64,000 nucleotides of DNA, taken from positions 186,001 through 250,000 of the forward strand of contig JACKFL010000005.1 of assembly GCA_020632495.1 (NCBI GenBank), read 5' to 3'. Positions 8,828-17,491 of the stretch are shown in pieces. Under the pieces are notes generated by a model. It did no database searches. It saw only the letters and a list, made by a program, of their open reading frames with translations, and was not told where the DNA came from. The position numbers and the translations under genes were made by a program. Numbering within the stretch: the first letter of the stretch is position 1; every line of letters begins with the position of its first letter. The stretch is from Candidatus Omnitrophota bacterium (GTDB taxonomy: Bacteria; Omnitrophota; Gorgyraeia; Zapsychrales; Zapsychraceae).

Positions 8828-10524
8828 CAGCCCTTCCCCCCTTTGGCCACCTGTCCCGGCTCGACCACCCCAGCGGATTCATTTTCCAGCATGCGTCCCC
8901 GGAAGAAATCCTCCCAACCGGTACGCCGGTCGAGAATCGCGGGTTTGATGTCGCCCATCCGCTGTCCCTCCTGCAGACAACGCTGATAGTAACTGCGGTC
9001 GCCGGTGGCGCGGATATGAAAAACCTTGAGAGGCTGCAACTGACCGATGTTGCGCGCGTGCGCGTATTGCATATTGTCCTTCAAGGCGGTATCGATCATG
9101 ACACGGGCCTGCCGCAACAAACTGTCGAGTTCCGGCTCCTGGGTTTCTATATACAGAACGTAATATCCTCCGCCGTCAATGCGCTCCGGCGCCAGCATGA
9201 CAAAGCGTGTGTCAATGTTCATCCGGGCGAGGATATCACTAATCACCTTGTGAACGTGGCTCTCCTCCAGTTTCTCTCCGACCAGGTCGACCACATTGTC
9301 CCGCCCGAGAAAGGCCAGCAGCGGCACCCCCGACGCGAGTCCGGTCACCTGAACCCGGTCGCCGATGTCGTAGCGGTAAAGCCCGCCGCCGGTCGACACC
9401 ACCACGCGGTACGTTTCGCCGGCGCGCAGTTCGTGAGTCAGACACGACTGCTGCGTGGACTCTTCCAGGAATTCCAGGAAGTGTCCCGTGTACGCCGGCA
9501 CATTCCCGCGGGCGGCGCTCCACGGGATCGTGACGACCGCTTCGGTCGCCAGCAACCCTTTGCCCTGGATCTTGGCGCGGGGAAATGCCTTGCGCAGCGG
9601 CCGTGCGTAGTCCGCGGCCGCGGCGTCCGTCCAGCACGAGATCACCTTGAGTTTTTTCCAGACCGCGTTGAAGCCTTGCCTCCCGTCGGTGGTGCGCACC
9701 GACTTGAGTTCAGCGGCCCGTTCAGGGTCCGGCCGCATATGACGCCGCAGCCGGCTGATGTCTTCTCCCGCCGGAAGACTGATCTCCCCGTTGGTGAGAT
9801 CTTCGACGATTTGATCATAATACTGCTCGATGTCACGCAACAGCAGGGTCAGGAATGTCGGGTTCCACACGGAGATCAACCCGAGGTCGGCGCACTTCAA
9901 CAGGTAGTACGCGGTGAGATACTTGTAGTTCTCCAAATGCCGCAGGCCGGACACAGCCGCGGGTACAGCAAAGGTCCCGCCGAGCAAAGCCCCGCGCCAG
10001 CCGAAATATTCCGCATCCTGGTCGAATCCGATCGGTACAGGTCCCGTCGCCTGCGGGGTATGGCCCGCGGGGGTAATCGACCAATAAGCCCGCGTCCGGC
10101 GCAAGTCGGGAAACTGCCGGTACAAGTCATGCCACCACGGTAAAATACCCGCCCGGAATTCGCGCTGCAGGGCCGGCGTGTAGGGAATTAATTTTGATCC
10201 GCCGCTGCTCCCTCCGGTCGGCTGAAGCAGCCGGACTTTTTCACGGGTGAGTACGCCGTGTTCCCCGGCGGCGATCCGCTCGATCCATGGTCGGTACTCC
10301 TCATAGGTCATTACGGGCACGGCGGACCGGTAGGCGTCAACGTTGTGGATCCGGTCAAATCCGAAACGGCGTCCGAATTCCGACGAGCGGTTGGCCGCCA
10401 GCAGGTCTTTAAGAATACGCCACTGCGTGTCCCTTATACGGTTTAAATTGTCGCGAAAATGGCGATGCGCCCCGAGAGTCGCAGCGAAGCACACTTCATT
10501 CAGTAAATGTTTGGGAGAATTCAT
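8827..10524 (-). CDS. GH3-family acyl-acid amido synthetase
   Basis: A 565-residue protein. The ATP-binding motif TGGSSGGSK is at residues 103-111, YRYDIGDRVQVTG falls near residue 390, and FLGRDNVVDLVGEKLEE follows, all as in GH3/ANL adenylating enzymes. The family activates a carboxylic acid as the acyl-adenylate and couples it to an amine or amino acid. Here it may join an operon-made acid to an amine. The frame extends 68 codons upstream into the preceding gene, but that part is not GH3-like, so the start is placed at the ATG at 10524, 29 bases inside the GNAT-like gene. Confidence 0.85.
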   Translation of the reverse strand: MNSPKHLLNEVCFAATLGAHRHFRDNLNRIRDTQWRILKDLLAANRSSEFGRRFGFDRIHNVDAYRSAVPVMTYEEYRPWIERIAAGEHGVLTREKVRLLQPTGGSSGGSKLIPYTPALQREFRAGILPWWHDLYRQFPDLRRTRAYWSITPAGHTPQATGPVPIGFDQDAEYFGWRGALLGGTFAVPAAVSGLRHLENYKYLTAYYLLKCADLGLISVWNPTFLTLLLRDIEQYYDQIVEDLTNGEISLPAGEDISRLRRHMRPDPERAAELKSVRTTDGRQGFNAVWKKLKVISCWTDAAAADYARPLRKAFPRAKIQGKGLLATEAVVTIPWSAARGNVPAYTGHFLEFLEESTQQSCLTHELRAGETYRVVVSTGGGLYRYDIGDRVQVTGLASGVPLLAFLGRDNVVDLVGEKLEESHVHKVISDILARMNIDTRFVMLAPERIDGGGYYVLYIETQEPELDSLLRQARVMIDTALKDNMQYAHARNIGQLQPLKVFHIRATGDRSYYQRCLQEGQRMGDIKPAILDRRTGWEDFFRGRMLENESAGVVEPGQVAKGGKG

Positions 10525-11233
10525 AGCGGGTAATGGTTTGCAGCCAGCGGCTGACGATCGGTTGAAAATTATCCGGACTGATCCGGGCGATACACGGCAG
10601 ATTATCGCCGTGCCGGTAACCGGGATTGATTTTATAAAAATACTCGGCATGCCGCTGGTCGCCGCTCTTGAGCCGGCGGTCAAAGTTGTCCCGCAGGTAA
10701 TCTCCGCCGGCACCGAAGCGGACCACACCGGAATGTGGCCGGTATTGATCGGCGAACTGCAGCTCGGCCAGGTAGTCGATCATACCCGCCTCACGCGGCG
10801 GCGTGGCCTCGCCGCTGCACGGATAAAACTTACGGAAATAAAGCGGCAACAGTTGATAGGTGCGTACGCCTTTCGACAGCAGGAACCAGTACAGTTCGTG
10901 CGGTGCGCTCCGCAGGCAATCGCCGAGCAGCGCGGTGAACAGGCGCGTGGTGGCCATTGATCCCCAATAGCGTTCATCGATCACGGTATCGCCCGAATAG
11001 AGTACCGACAGCGGCCCCGAAGCGAACTCGGTATGAAACATCGCGTAGGTGGTAAAACCGCAAATCTCTCCGCCGGCGTCGAAGACCAGCAAGGCACCGT
11101 CCTTACGCGCGAGGTCGCGTACAAAATTGTCCCGCTGCATGTTTCCGTAGTATTTATCCATCAGACCGAACATCCGCTCGACCGCGTCCGCAGCTAAGAG
11201 ATCGACCGGCAGAATTTTATGGGTAAGTATCAT
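10496..11233 (-). CDS. GNAT-like acyltransferase (second of two)
   Basis: A 245-residue soluble protein. The middle (ALLVFDAGGEICGFTTYAMFHT) followed by a helix containing YWGSMATTRLFTALL looks like the beta-bulge-beta and acceptor helix of a GNAT fold, but the canonical acetyl-CoA motif is weak. The ATG at 11233 overlaps the stop of the first GNAT gene as ATGA, which decides the start over an ATG four codons upstream. Likely partner of GH3 and the radical SAM enzymes in one pathway; donor and acceptor are unknown. Confidence 0.55.
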   Translation of the reverse strand: MILTHKILPVDLLAADAVERMFGLMDKYYGNMQRDNFVRDLARKDGALLVFDAGGEICGFTTYAMFHTEFASGPLSVLYSGDTVIDERYWGSMATTRLFTALLGDCLRSAPHELYWFLLSKGVRTYQLLPLYFRKFYPCSGEATPPREAGMIDYLAELQFADQYRPHSGVVRFGAGGDYLRDNFDRRLKSGDQRHAEYFYKINPGYRHGDNLPCIARISPDNFQPIVSRWLQTITRYEFSQTFTE

Positions 11234-12336
11234 AACGCCCCGCACTCCAGATAAACCGTCAGCGGTTTGAGATCGTTGACGGGACTGGACTTTGATTCCC
11301 AGTTGACCAGGTACACCTCGCTGTCATAACGCACGTACCGCCGGCGCTGCAGGCGTTCGCGCAACGGGTGTCCTTCGTGGACACCTACCAGACACAGAGG
11401 GTAAGCGGCGGCGGATTGCATGATTTGATCGAGAAAAGTGTCGAAAATCCGCGCATCGTTATCGCGGACCGCCCACCGGCCGAGCGTATAGAAGCGCACC
11501 GTCTCGCCGGGCGCGGGCAGCGGCGGCAGACCGCATAACCGGGTCACCCACGGCAGCGCCGCCAGCAGTTTCAGCCCACCGCTGTAGCTGTTCACCACAT
11601 ACTGCTTGTACGCGGACTGGTCCCATACGGCTCCGGCAGCGATAATCTCCGCGCCCTCCTCCATCACGAATACGTCCGCGATGGTCAAACCGTTGTCGAG
11701 GATACCGGTCCAGTCACGCGCGCGGCTCACCGGAAAGAAATTATGCTTTTGCGCCTCCCTGTTCAGAAAGCGGACCAGCGCCGGGATGTCGTCTTTGACC
11801 GCCGCACGGATGCGCCGCCCGGAGGCCGTGTTCGATGCCGGCCTGTTGCGCAGCGCGTAAGTTTCATAACGGCCGAAGGCTTCGTAGGCCGGCATCACGC
11901 TCCGTTTCTTCTCGAGCAGTTGACGCGCGTCATCATTACCGGACAGGATCGTGGTAAAGGTCAACTCGACGTCTTTCTTTTGCAGATAGTCGTACAGATA
12001 CGCATAACAGTCGGGTAACAACGGGAAGCGACCCCGATAGTCCGGAGCGACTTTTAGTCCGAACAGGTACGCCACGCGGCGCGGATCACCGTTGATGTAC
12101 ACATCCCGGATCGTCGTCGCGCCCAGCCCGGCAATCCGGCCGGCCCGGCGATCGCGGCAGACGAACAGCCGCACCTCCTCGCCTTCCTTGTAAAACGAAC
12201 GGTAGGCATCGGGCCGGCGGGTATAAGTCAGTGACACCCGGCCCGGATACGGCACTTGCTCGAGGATACGCAGTAACTCCTGTCCGTCCTCCGGCCGCGC
12301 CGGTTCGATCACGTATTTATCACTTCGGGAGCTCAT
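11230..12336 (-). CDS. Tandem GNAT-family acyltransferase (first of two)
   Basis: A 368-residue protein beginning MSSRSDKYVIEPARPED. The first half carries a GNAT core with YLFGLKVAPDYRGRF near residue 90, matching the acetyl-CoA pyrophosphate-binding motif. The second half (IRAAVKDDIPALVRFLN onward) looks like a second, degenerate GNAT domain. The frame is open 15 codons further upstream, inside paralogue 3; the ATG at 12336 is chosen because the family-like sequence starts there. It lies between a radical SAM gene and the second GNAT gene with overlaps on both sides. Confidence 0.75.
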   Translation of the reverse strand: MSSRSDKYVIEPARPEDGQELLRILEQVPYPGRVSLTYTRRPDAYRSFYKEGEEVRLFVCRDRRAGRIAGLGATTIRDVYINGDPRRVAYLFGLKVAPDYRGRFPLLPDCYAYLYDYLQKKDVELTFTTILSGNDDARQLLEKKRSVMPAYEAFGRYETYALRNRPASNTASGRRIRAAVKDDIPALVRFLNREAQKHNFFPVSRARDWTGILDNGLTIADVFVMEEGAEIIAAGAVWDQSAYKQYVVNSYSGGLKLLAALPWVTRLCGLPPLPAPGETVRFYTLGRWAVRDNDARIFDTFLDQIMQSAAAYPLCLVGVHEGHPLRERLQRRRYVRYDSEVYLVNWESKSSPVNDLKPLTVYLECGAL

Positions 12337-13657
12337 CCAGCCCTTTTCCCAACGGCAGGTTAAATTTTCCTTCGACTTCATCTTTCAGATTCAGATTCGA
12401 ATGCAGATAGACCCACAAGAAAGACAGCGACGGATAACGCCGCAGCAAACGCACGGCCCGTTTGGCGATCGACGGGTAGGAAAAAAACCGGCGCCGCGCC
12501 TGCAGGCAGCCCTCGGTGAGTTCCTGCGGGGACATATGCCCCGGCTGAAAGGCGATGTCTCCGTAGCGGTATTCGCCGTCGAGCCACCAGCGCGGATTCA
12601 ACAGCCGGTTTTGTTCCTGCAGCCGCCGGTACAACGGCGTTTCCGGAAACGGCAGGAGATGATTGAAGGCCGCGTAGTAAAATTTTTTCTCGAGCGCGAA
12701 GGCGACCGCCTGGTCGAACGTCGCGTGAGTGTCATGATCAAGACCGAAAATAAAGCTCGCGTAAATGCTGATGCCCTCGGCATGGATGCGGTCCACCAGT
12801 TCACCGCGCTCACCGATGGTGTTCATCCACGCCTTCCCCACGCCCTGCAGGTTTTCGTCGGCCATCGACTCAAAACCGATCAGCAGCAGCACACAGCCGG
12901 CCCGGCGCAGTTCCCGCAGCAATTCCGGATTCTTGGCCATGGTCAGCGTCCCCTGTCCGGCGAACCGGATGTTGAGCTTGCGCAGCTCCCGGCAGAGTTC
13001 TATGGTGTAATGCGGATTGGCGACAAAATTGTCGTCGCAAAAGAAGAACAACCGGCGTCCGGAACCCTTGACGTCGGCCACCACATCCGCAACCGGCCGA
13101 TTGTGATAGCGGGCTCCGTAATACGTCGTGATATGACAAAACTCGCATTGAAACGGACAGCCGCGGCCGGTTTCCACCAGCCCGAGTTTAAGGTATTTCT
13201 TTCCTCGAAAGATACGCCGGTCCGGCAGTACACGGAATTCTCCGCTGCGGCCGTGATAGCGTTTCTTCATCCCGCCGTTCCCCGCGTCCTTGAGGACCTG
13301 CTCCCAGACGCTTTCGGCATTGCCGACGACCACGGCGTCGGCGTGCTCGGCGGCTTCGTCGGGAAGATGCGTCGGATGGTAACCGCCCAGTACGACTCTC
13401 ACTCCCCGTTCGCGGAACCGGTCGGCGATATGGTACGCCCGCCGCGCCGTGTAGGTTTCGACGGTAATGGCCACCAGATCGGTGGCCGTGTCGTAATTGA
13501 TGAGCTCCAGCCGGTCGTCGAACAATTCCTTCTCGACATGTTCAGGGGTCAGCGCGGCCAGGGTCGCGATGGGCAGCGGCTCCATTTTCCAGGTGCGGAT
13601 ATACTTTTGCCCCGGTTTTTTACCGATGGCCGGATAGATAAAGGTGATTTTCTTCAT
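12320..13657 (-). CDS. B12-binding domain radical SAM protein (paralogue 3)
   Basis: A 445-residue protein with cobalamin-type domain (GGYHPTHLPDEA), radical SAM cysteines CPFQCEFC near residues 166-174 and a DUF4070-like C-terminus. It shares the ITVETYTARRAY segment with paralogues 1 and 2. It overlaps the upstream paralogue by 38 bases and the downstream GNAT gene by 17. The CX3CX2C motif binds the 4Fe-4S cluster that cleaves S-adenosylmethionine. The substrate is unknown. Confidence 0.85.
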   Translation of the reverse strand: MKKITFIYPAIGKKPGQKYIRTWKMEPLPIATLAALTPEHVEKELFDDRLELINYDTATDLVAITVETYTARRAYHIADRFRERGVRVVLGGYHPTHLPDEAAEHADAVVVGNAESVWEQVLKDAGNGGMKKRYHGRSGEFRVLPDRRIFRGKKYLKLGLVETGRGCPFQCEFCHITTYYGARYHNRPVADVVADVKGSGRRLFFFCDDNFVANPHYTIELCRELRKLNIRFAGQGTLTMAKNPELLRELRRAGCVLLLIGFESMADENLQGVGKAWMNTIGERGELVDRIHAEGISIYASFIFGLDHDTHATFDQAVAFALEKKFYYAAFNHLLPFPETPLYRRLQEQNRLLNPRWWLDGEYRYGDIAFQPGHMSPQELTEGCLQARRRFFSYPSIAKRAVRLLRRYPSLSFLWVYLHSNLNLKDEVEGKFNLPLGKGLDELPK

Positions 13658-14984
13658 GAGCGGGAATATCCGACGTATCCATCATCACGCGTTTGGGAAA
13701 ATCGGTCAGCCGCGCCGCATAGCGGCGGTAACCGAGATTGACGGGAATATTCAACGCCAAGCGGGAGTTGAAACCCGCGATACGTTTGGCAATTGCCGGA
13801 AGCGAGTACGTCTGTTTCCACGTCCACTCCAGCCCCGCTTCCAGTTCGAGCGGCGTCATATGCTTGGGACGGATCACGCAATGTTCGACATCATAGTTGG
13901 CCCAATTCCGGTCGATGATACGTCCCTGCGCATCCAGCGTCCTAAACAACGGCGTACCGGGAAACGGCGTCATCACCGAGAAACGCGGCAGGTCGATCTT
14001 CAAACGCTGAATCGTCTCGTGGGTCCGCGCGAAGACAGACTTGTCGTCGCCGTCCGTACCCAGACAAAAGGTCCCGTTGATGATGATCCCGGCATCATGC
14101 AGACGGCGGACCAGGGTTTCATATTCCTCCACCCGGTTGAATCCTTTGTCGATGCTTTTTAGCGACGGGGGATCGAAGGTCTCAAAACCGATGAGAACGC
14201 CTTTGCACCCGCTCTTGACCATGAGCTCAAAAAGTTCTTTGTGGCGGCCGATATTGACCGTCATCAGACCGAACCATTTCTTTTTTAATGGGATCAGTTC
14301 GCGAAATAATTCTTTGGCATGACGGGGATTGGCAATGAGATTCACGTCGACAAAGACCACCTCGCGTCCGGGCAGGGCTTCGATCTCCGCGATGACTTCT
14401 TTGACCGGCCGGGTCGTCAGGATCTGTCCGGTCATGGCAGGCGTCACGCAAAAGCGGCAGGAATGCACGCAGCCGCGGCTGGTCTCCACCGTATTGGCGG
14501 TGATGTAACGTTCCGCCTTTAGCAAATCACGCCGCGGTCGCGGCCGGCCGGCCAGCGTAAAGCCGGGACCGGGTTGATAATACGGGCGCAATGCCTTGGA
14601 TTTAAAATCACGTAAAAGCTGCGGCCAGGTCTGTTCCGCGTAGCCGATGACCACCGCGTCGGCGTGCTCCTTGGCCTCAGCCGGCATCAGCGAGACGTGC
14701 GGCCCGCCGAGAACTACGGTGATCCCCAGGCTCCGGTAATAATCGGCCCAGCAATAGGCGCGCCGGCTGGTGCCGGTAATCACCGTCAGTCCGATGATGT
14801 CCGCACGCGGGGCCAGCGGGAGGTATTCCACGGTCTCATCAAAGATTTGAACGTCGGCGTGAAGTTCGGCGGGGACCAATCCGGCCAGGGTCGTCAGTGT
14901 GAGCGGCGCGTAGTGCAGCGCCTTGGAAAAACTTCCGTTAAAGCGATGCATGGCCCCGGCCGGGGCCATCAGCGCGATCCTCAT
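13620..14984 (-). CDS. B12-binding domain radical SAM protein (paralogue 4, divergent)
   Basis: A 454-residue protein, first enzyme of the operon. The cysteine motif CVHSCRFC falls near residues 172-180, and the cobalamin-type domain has GGPHVS in place of GG(M/Y)H(A/P)T. It has TVITGTSRRAY where the other three share TVETYTARRAY, so it is the outlier of the set and may do a different step. The C-terminal RPKHMTPLELEAGLEWTWKQ is DUF4070-like. Its ATG overlaps the MarR stop (ATGA), coupling regulator and enzyme. Confidence 0.85.
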   Translation of the reverse strand: MRIALMAPAGAMHRFNGSFSKALHYAPLTLTTLAGLVPAELHADVQIFDETVEYLPLAPRADIIGLTVITGTSRRAYCWADYYRSLGITVVLGGPHVSLMPAEAKEHADAVVIGYAEQTWPQLLRDFKSKALRPYYQPGPGFTLAGRPRPRRDLLKAERYITANTVETSRGCVHSCRFCVTPAMTGQILTTRPVKEVIAEIEALPGREVVFVDVNLIANPRHAKELFRELIPLKKKWFGLMTVNIGRHKELFELMVKSGCKGVLIGFETFDPPSLKSIDKGFNRVEEYETLVRRLHDAGIIINGTFCLGTDGDDKSVFARTHETIQRLKIDLPRFSVMTPFPGTPLFRTLDAQGRIIDRNWANYDVEHCVIRPKHMTPLELEAGLEWTWKQTYSLPAIAKRIAGFNSRLALNIPVNLGYRRYAARLTDFPKRVMMDTSDIPAHEENHLYLSGHR

Positions 14985-15466
14985 GGATTAACCCCTTCCA
15001 CCAGACCACCGAACCACTCCATGAGTAAACCGGCCAGCTGTTTTTGTTTAGCCGGGCTGAGCTTCCGGGTGAGTTCCTGCAAACGCTGATTGTAGCGTTC
15101 CCACAATCCGTCCAGCAACTTTTGGGCCTTGGGCGTAATGCGCACGATCTTGACCCGCCGGTCCCCCGGACGGGAAGACCGCGTAATCAGTCCCTCGCGT
15201 TCGAGCTTGTCCAGGTGTTTGGTCATATTGGATTTGGTGACGATCAGATGACGGCTGATCTGGACCTGGGGAAGGCCTTCCTCGCCGCCGTGATGTTGTA
15301 TAGCCACCAAGACATTGAGCTTTCCGGGTGTCATATCGAACTGTGCGAGATAGGTGGAGATGTCACTGTTCAGGACATTGTAGATGAGCGCGGTGGTATA
15401 AATCAACTGCTCGTGGATTTTGTCGGGATCGCGGTCGATCCCGTATTGCGAGAGGTCAACGGCCAT
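14981..15466 (-). CDS. MarR-family transcriptional regulator
   Basis: A 161-residue winged-helix protein. MTPGKLNVLVAI, QISRHLIVTKSNMTKHLDKLEREGLI and the basic wing SSRPGDRRVKIVRITPKAQ are typical MarR features: a dimer that releases DNA on binding a small, often phenolic or lipophilic ligand. It is the first gene of the radical SAM/GH3 operon. Its promoter contains a 10-bp palindrome over the -10 box, so autorepression is likely. A good ribosome site (AAGGA) precedes the ATG. Confidence 0.88.
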   Translation of the reverse strand: MAVDLSQYGIDRDPDKIHEQLIYTTALIYNVLNSDISTYLAQFDMTPGKLNVLVAIQHHGGEEGLPQVQISRHLIVTKSNMTKHLDKLEREGLITRSSRPGDRRVKIVRITPKAQKLLDGLWERYNQRLQELTRKLSPAKQKQLAGLLMEWFGGLVEGVNP

Positions 15467-15487
15467 TGGCTATCCTTTCCTTGACGA

Positions 15488-15517
15488 TAGTATACTACTC
15501 AACTGTTAACCTGTCAA
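15488..15517 (-). promoter_or_regulatory. Sigma-70 promoter and candidate MarR operator for the radical SAM operon
   Basis: On the minus strand TTGACA (15512-15517), a 17-bp spacer and TATACT (15489-15494) lie 23 bases before the marR ATG. The palindrome TAGTATACTA (15488-15497) overlaps the -10 and GTTAAC lies in the spacer. Both are candidate operator half-sites. The promoter match is near perfect; the operator role is inference. Confidence 0.75.
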
Positions 15518-15565
15518 CAATCATCGCCGTGATAATCCCCGGCGGCGGATCCTGTCGTCGCCGGA

Positions 15566-16600
15566 TCAGAAATTCTTGTGTGTGGAATACTCTTGCGCCG
15601 TTTCGTAGGAAATGAGGTTGGCCTCCAGCAGGCGCTGGATGTCCGCGTCCAATGTGCGCATCCCCAGACTGCCGCCGGTCTGGATGCGTGAGGCGATCTG
15701 CTGGGTCTTGCCTTCTCTGATAATATTGCCGATAGCCGTGTCGCAGAACAGAATCTCGCGGGCCGCCACGCGTCCGGAGCCGTCAGCGGTAGGCAATAAT
15801 TGCTGACATATGATGCCCTTCAAGACCACACTGAGCACCATGCGGATCTGCGACTGCTGATGCGGCGGAAAGACGTCGATAATCCGGTCGATGGTCTGGG
15901 AGACATCATTGGTGTGCAAGGTGGCAAAGGCGAGGTGACCGGTTTCGGCAATGGTCAACGTGGCGGTAATGGTTTCCAGATCCCGCATCTCCCCTACCAG
16001 AATGACGTCCGGGTCCTCGCGCAAAACGGATTTCAGCGCGTTGCTGAAACTATGGGTGTCGGAACCCACCTCCCGCTGGTTGATCATCGATTTCTCGTTC
16101 TTATAAACGAACTCGATCGGATCTTCAATCGTAATGATATGCTTGTTGTGATTTTTGTTGATGTGATTGATCAAAGCCGCCAGCGTAGTAGATTTGCCGC
16201 TGCCGGTCGGCCCGGTCACCAGGACCAGTCCGTTTTTCAGGTGAGTCAAGGCCACGACTTCCGGAGTCAGTTCGATTTCCTGCGGACTGGGAATTTCCTG
16301 CGGGATCATCCGCACGGCGATCCCGATGTGCCCACGCTGAAAATAGATGTTCACCCGGAAGCGTTGGGAGTCCTCCAGGGCGTACGTAAAATCCAGTTCA
16401 CGGGTTTGATAAAGTTTGGTTTCCTGGTCCTGCGTCATCAGTCCGGCGGCAAGGGTCTCGGTGTCGTTGGCCGATAAAGGCGTCTGTCCCAAACAGACAA
16501 GCTTGCCCATCCAGCGCAGGGTCGGGGGAAGTCCGACGGTAATGTGTAAATCCGATGCGCCTTTCTGAACAGCTTCATGCAGGATGGCCTTTATATCCAT
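15566..16600 (-). CDS. pilT: Type IV pilus retraction ATPase PilT
   Basis: A 344-residue protein with the PilT/PilU secretion-ATPase layout: N-terminal PAS-like domain (ASDLHITVGLPPTLR), Walker A GPTGSGKST, the Asp box (IEDPIEFVY), Walker B region (REDPDVILVGEMRDLETI) and the His box (GHLAFATLHTND). The hexamer powers pilus disassembly and twitching. The ATG at 16600 (MDIKAILHEA) fits family starts better than an in-frame ATG 15 codons upstream. No other pilus gene is in the window. A GC-rich hairpin at 15541-15566 just past the stop lacks a T tract. Confidence 0.92.
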   Translation of the reverse strand: MDIKAILHEAVQKGASDLHITVGLPPTLRWMGKLVCLGQTPLSANDTETLAAGLMTQDQETKLYQTRELDFTYALEDSQRFRVNIYFQRGHIGIAVRMIPQEIPSPQEIELTPEVVALTHLKNGLVLVTGPTGSGKSTTLAALINHINKNHNKHIITIEDPIEFVYKNEKSMINQREVGSDTHSFSNALKSVLREDPDVILVGEMRDLETITATLTIAETGHLAFATLHTNDVSQTIDRIIDVFPPHQQSQIRMVLSVVLKGIICQQLLPTADGSGRVAAREILFCDTAIGNIIREGKTQQIASRIQTGGSLGMRTLDADIQRLLEANLISYETAQEYSTHKNF

Positions 16601-16670
16601 GATCCAAAGGTAACATAAAGCCGGGACCGGAACAATGAAATTCAAACAAAAGTTGGCCCGTCATTTACAA

Positions 16671-16709
16671 AAAAACCCTCATCCGCCGTGCGGGTGAGGG
16701 TTTTTTTAA
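16671..16709 (-). terminator. Rho-independent terminator of the trxA-greA operon
   Basis: On the minus strand CCCTCACCCG, a five-base loop and CGGATGAGGG are followed by a T run (one G-T wobble in the stem). It lies 20 bases after the greA stop and is flanked by A and T runs on both sides, so it could work in either direction. Confidence 0.85.
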
Positions 16710-16728
16710 TTGCGCTGAATCAAACTTG

Positions 16729-17205
16729 CTACTTCGGTCTTGCGATCTTAAGAATTTTATACTGCAACGTACCGGCCGGGACTTTGATATTCACCTCCAC
16801 GCCTTCCGGCTGGCCCATCAGACCCTTCCCGATCGGCGCGAAGATGGATAACTTATTATCTTCGTAGCTGGCCTCCTCGGGCGACACCATCTGATAGGTC
16901 ATTTCTTCGTCCGTTTCCAAATCCTTCAGAGTGACGATCGCGCCGATATAAATCTTGTCACCGGGGATATCCTGATCCTCGATGATCTTCGCCATACTGA
17001 TCTTGCCCTTCAGATCCCGCTGACGCGCGGCATTATGGGCCTGCGCCTCTTTGGCCGCGTGATACTCCGCATTCTCCTTCAGGTCGCCTAATTGGCGGGC
17101 TTCATCGATCTGAGTGGCGATCTTCAGTGAATCTTTCTTAAGCCGCTCCAGTTCGTCACAAAATTTCTGATAGCAGGCACGCGTCAGGTATATGTCATCC
17201 GACAT
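16729..17205 (-). CDS. greA: Transcription elongation factor GreA
   Basis: A 158-residue protein with the N-terminal coiled coil (GDLKENAEYHAAKEAQA; the acidic tip enters the RNA polymerase secondary channel) and the C-terminal FKBP-like domain (IFAPIGKGLMGQPEGVEVNIKVPAG). It stimulates transcript cleavage in backtracked polymerase. It is the last gene of the long operon, directly before the terminator. Length and motifs are standard. Confidence 0.95.
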   Translation of the reverse strand: MSDDIYLTRACYQKFCDELERLKKDSLKIATQIDEARQLGDLKENAEYHAAKEAQAHNAARQRDLKGKISMAKIIEDQDIPGDKIYIGAIVTLKDLETDEEMTYQMVSPEEASYEDNKLSIFAPIGKGLMGQPEGVEVNIKVPAGTLQYKILKIARPK

Positions 17206-17233
17206 GCAATTCCCCTTCCTGAGTTGAGCGTTG

Positions 17234-17467
17234 TTACATCTGTTCCACGGCCTTGGTCATGATCGGAATGATCTCCTGGGCCTCTTCCTTGGTCATCCGT
17301 CCGAGCTTGGCAAACCGCCATTCTTCGTTCGCGTTCATATTTTCCCGCGAGAGTTGCAGCTTAACCGCTCCCTCATTGTAGGAGTACACCCCCACCGTGA
17401 TGCGGGTCTCTCCGAAATCTTTCGTTTCTTTGAATTTGGCCACGTCGAGTGACTGATCGTAAGGCAT
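17234..17467 (-). CDS. Small conserved-looking protein, possibly PC4/YdbC-like nucleic-acid binder
   Basis: A 77-residue soluble protein. A beta-strand-rich N-terminal half (ETRITVGVYSYNEGAVKLQLSREN) is followed by an amphipathic helix (TKEEAQEIIPIMTKAVEQM). That order, strands then one helix, is like PC4/YdbC single-stranded nucleic-acid binding proteins, but the match is only by eye. Its place between ebfC (nucleoid protein) and greA (transcription factor) would suit such a role. Alternative: an unrelated small protein. Confidence 0.6.
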   Translation of the reverse strand: MPYDQSLDVAKFKETKDFGETRITVGVYSYNEGAVKLQLSRENMNANEEWRFAKLGRMTKEEAQEIIPIMTKAVEQM

Positions 17468-17491
17468 CCCTTGCTCCTTTCCGAAGACGGA

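Noticed and set aside
9016..10143. Long plus-strand frame opposite GH3
   Set aside because: Antisense to conserved GH3 motifs in a GC-rich gene, and its composition looks non-natural.
12401..13741. 446-codon plus-strand frame opposite paralogue 3
   Set aside because: Covers the radical SAM cysteines in antisense and has no independent features.
15541..15566. GC-rich hairpin after pilT
   Set aside because: No T tract follows; not counted as an intrinsic terminator.
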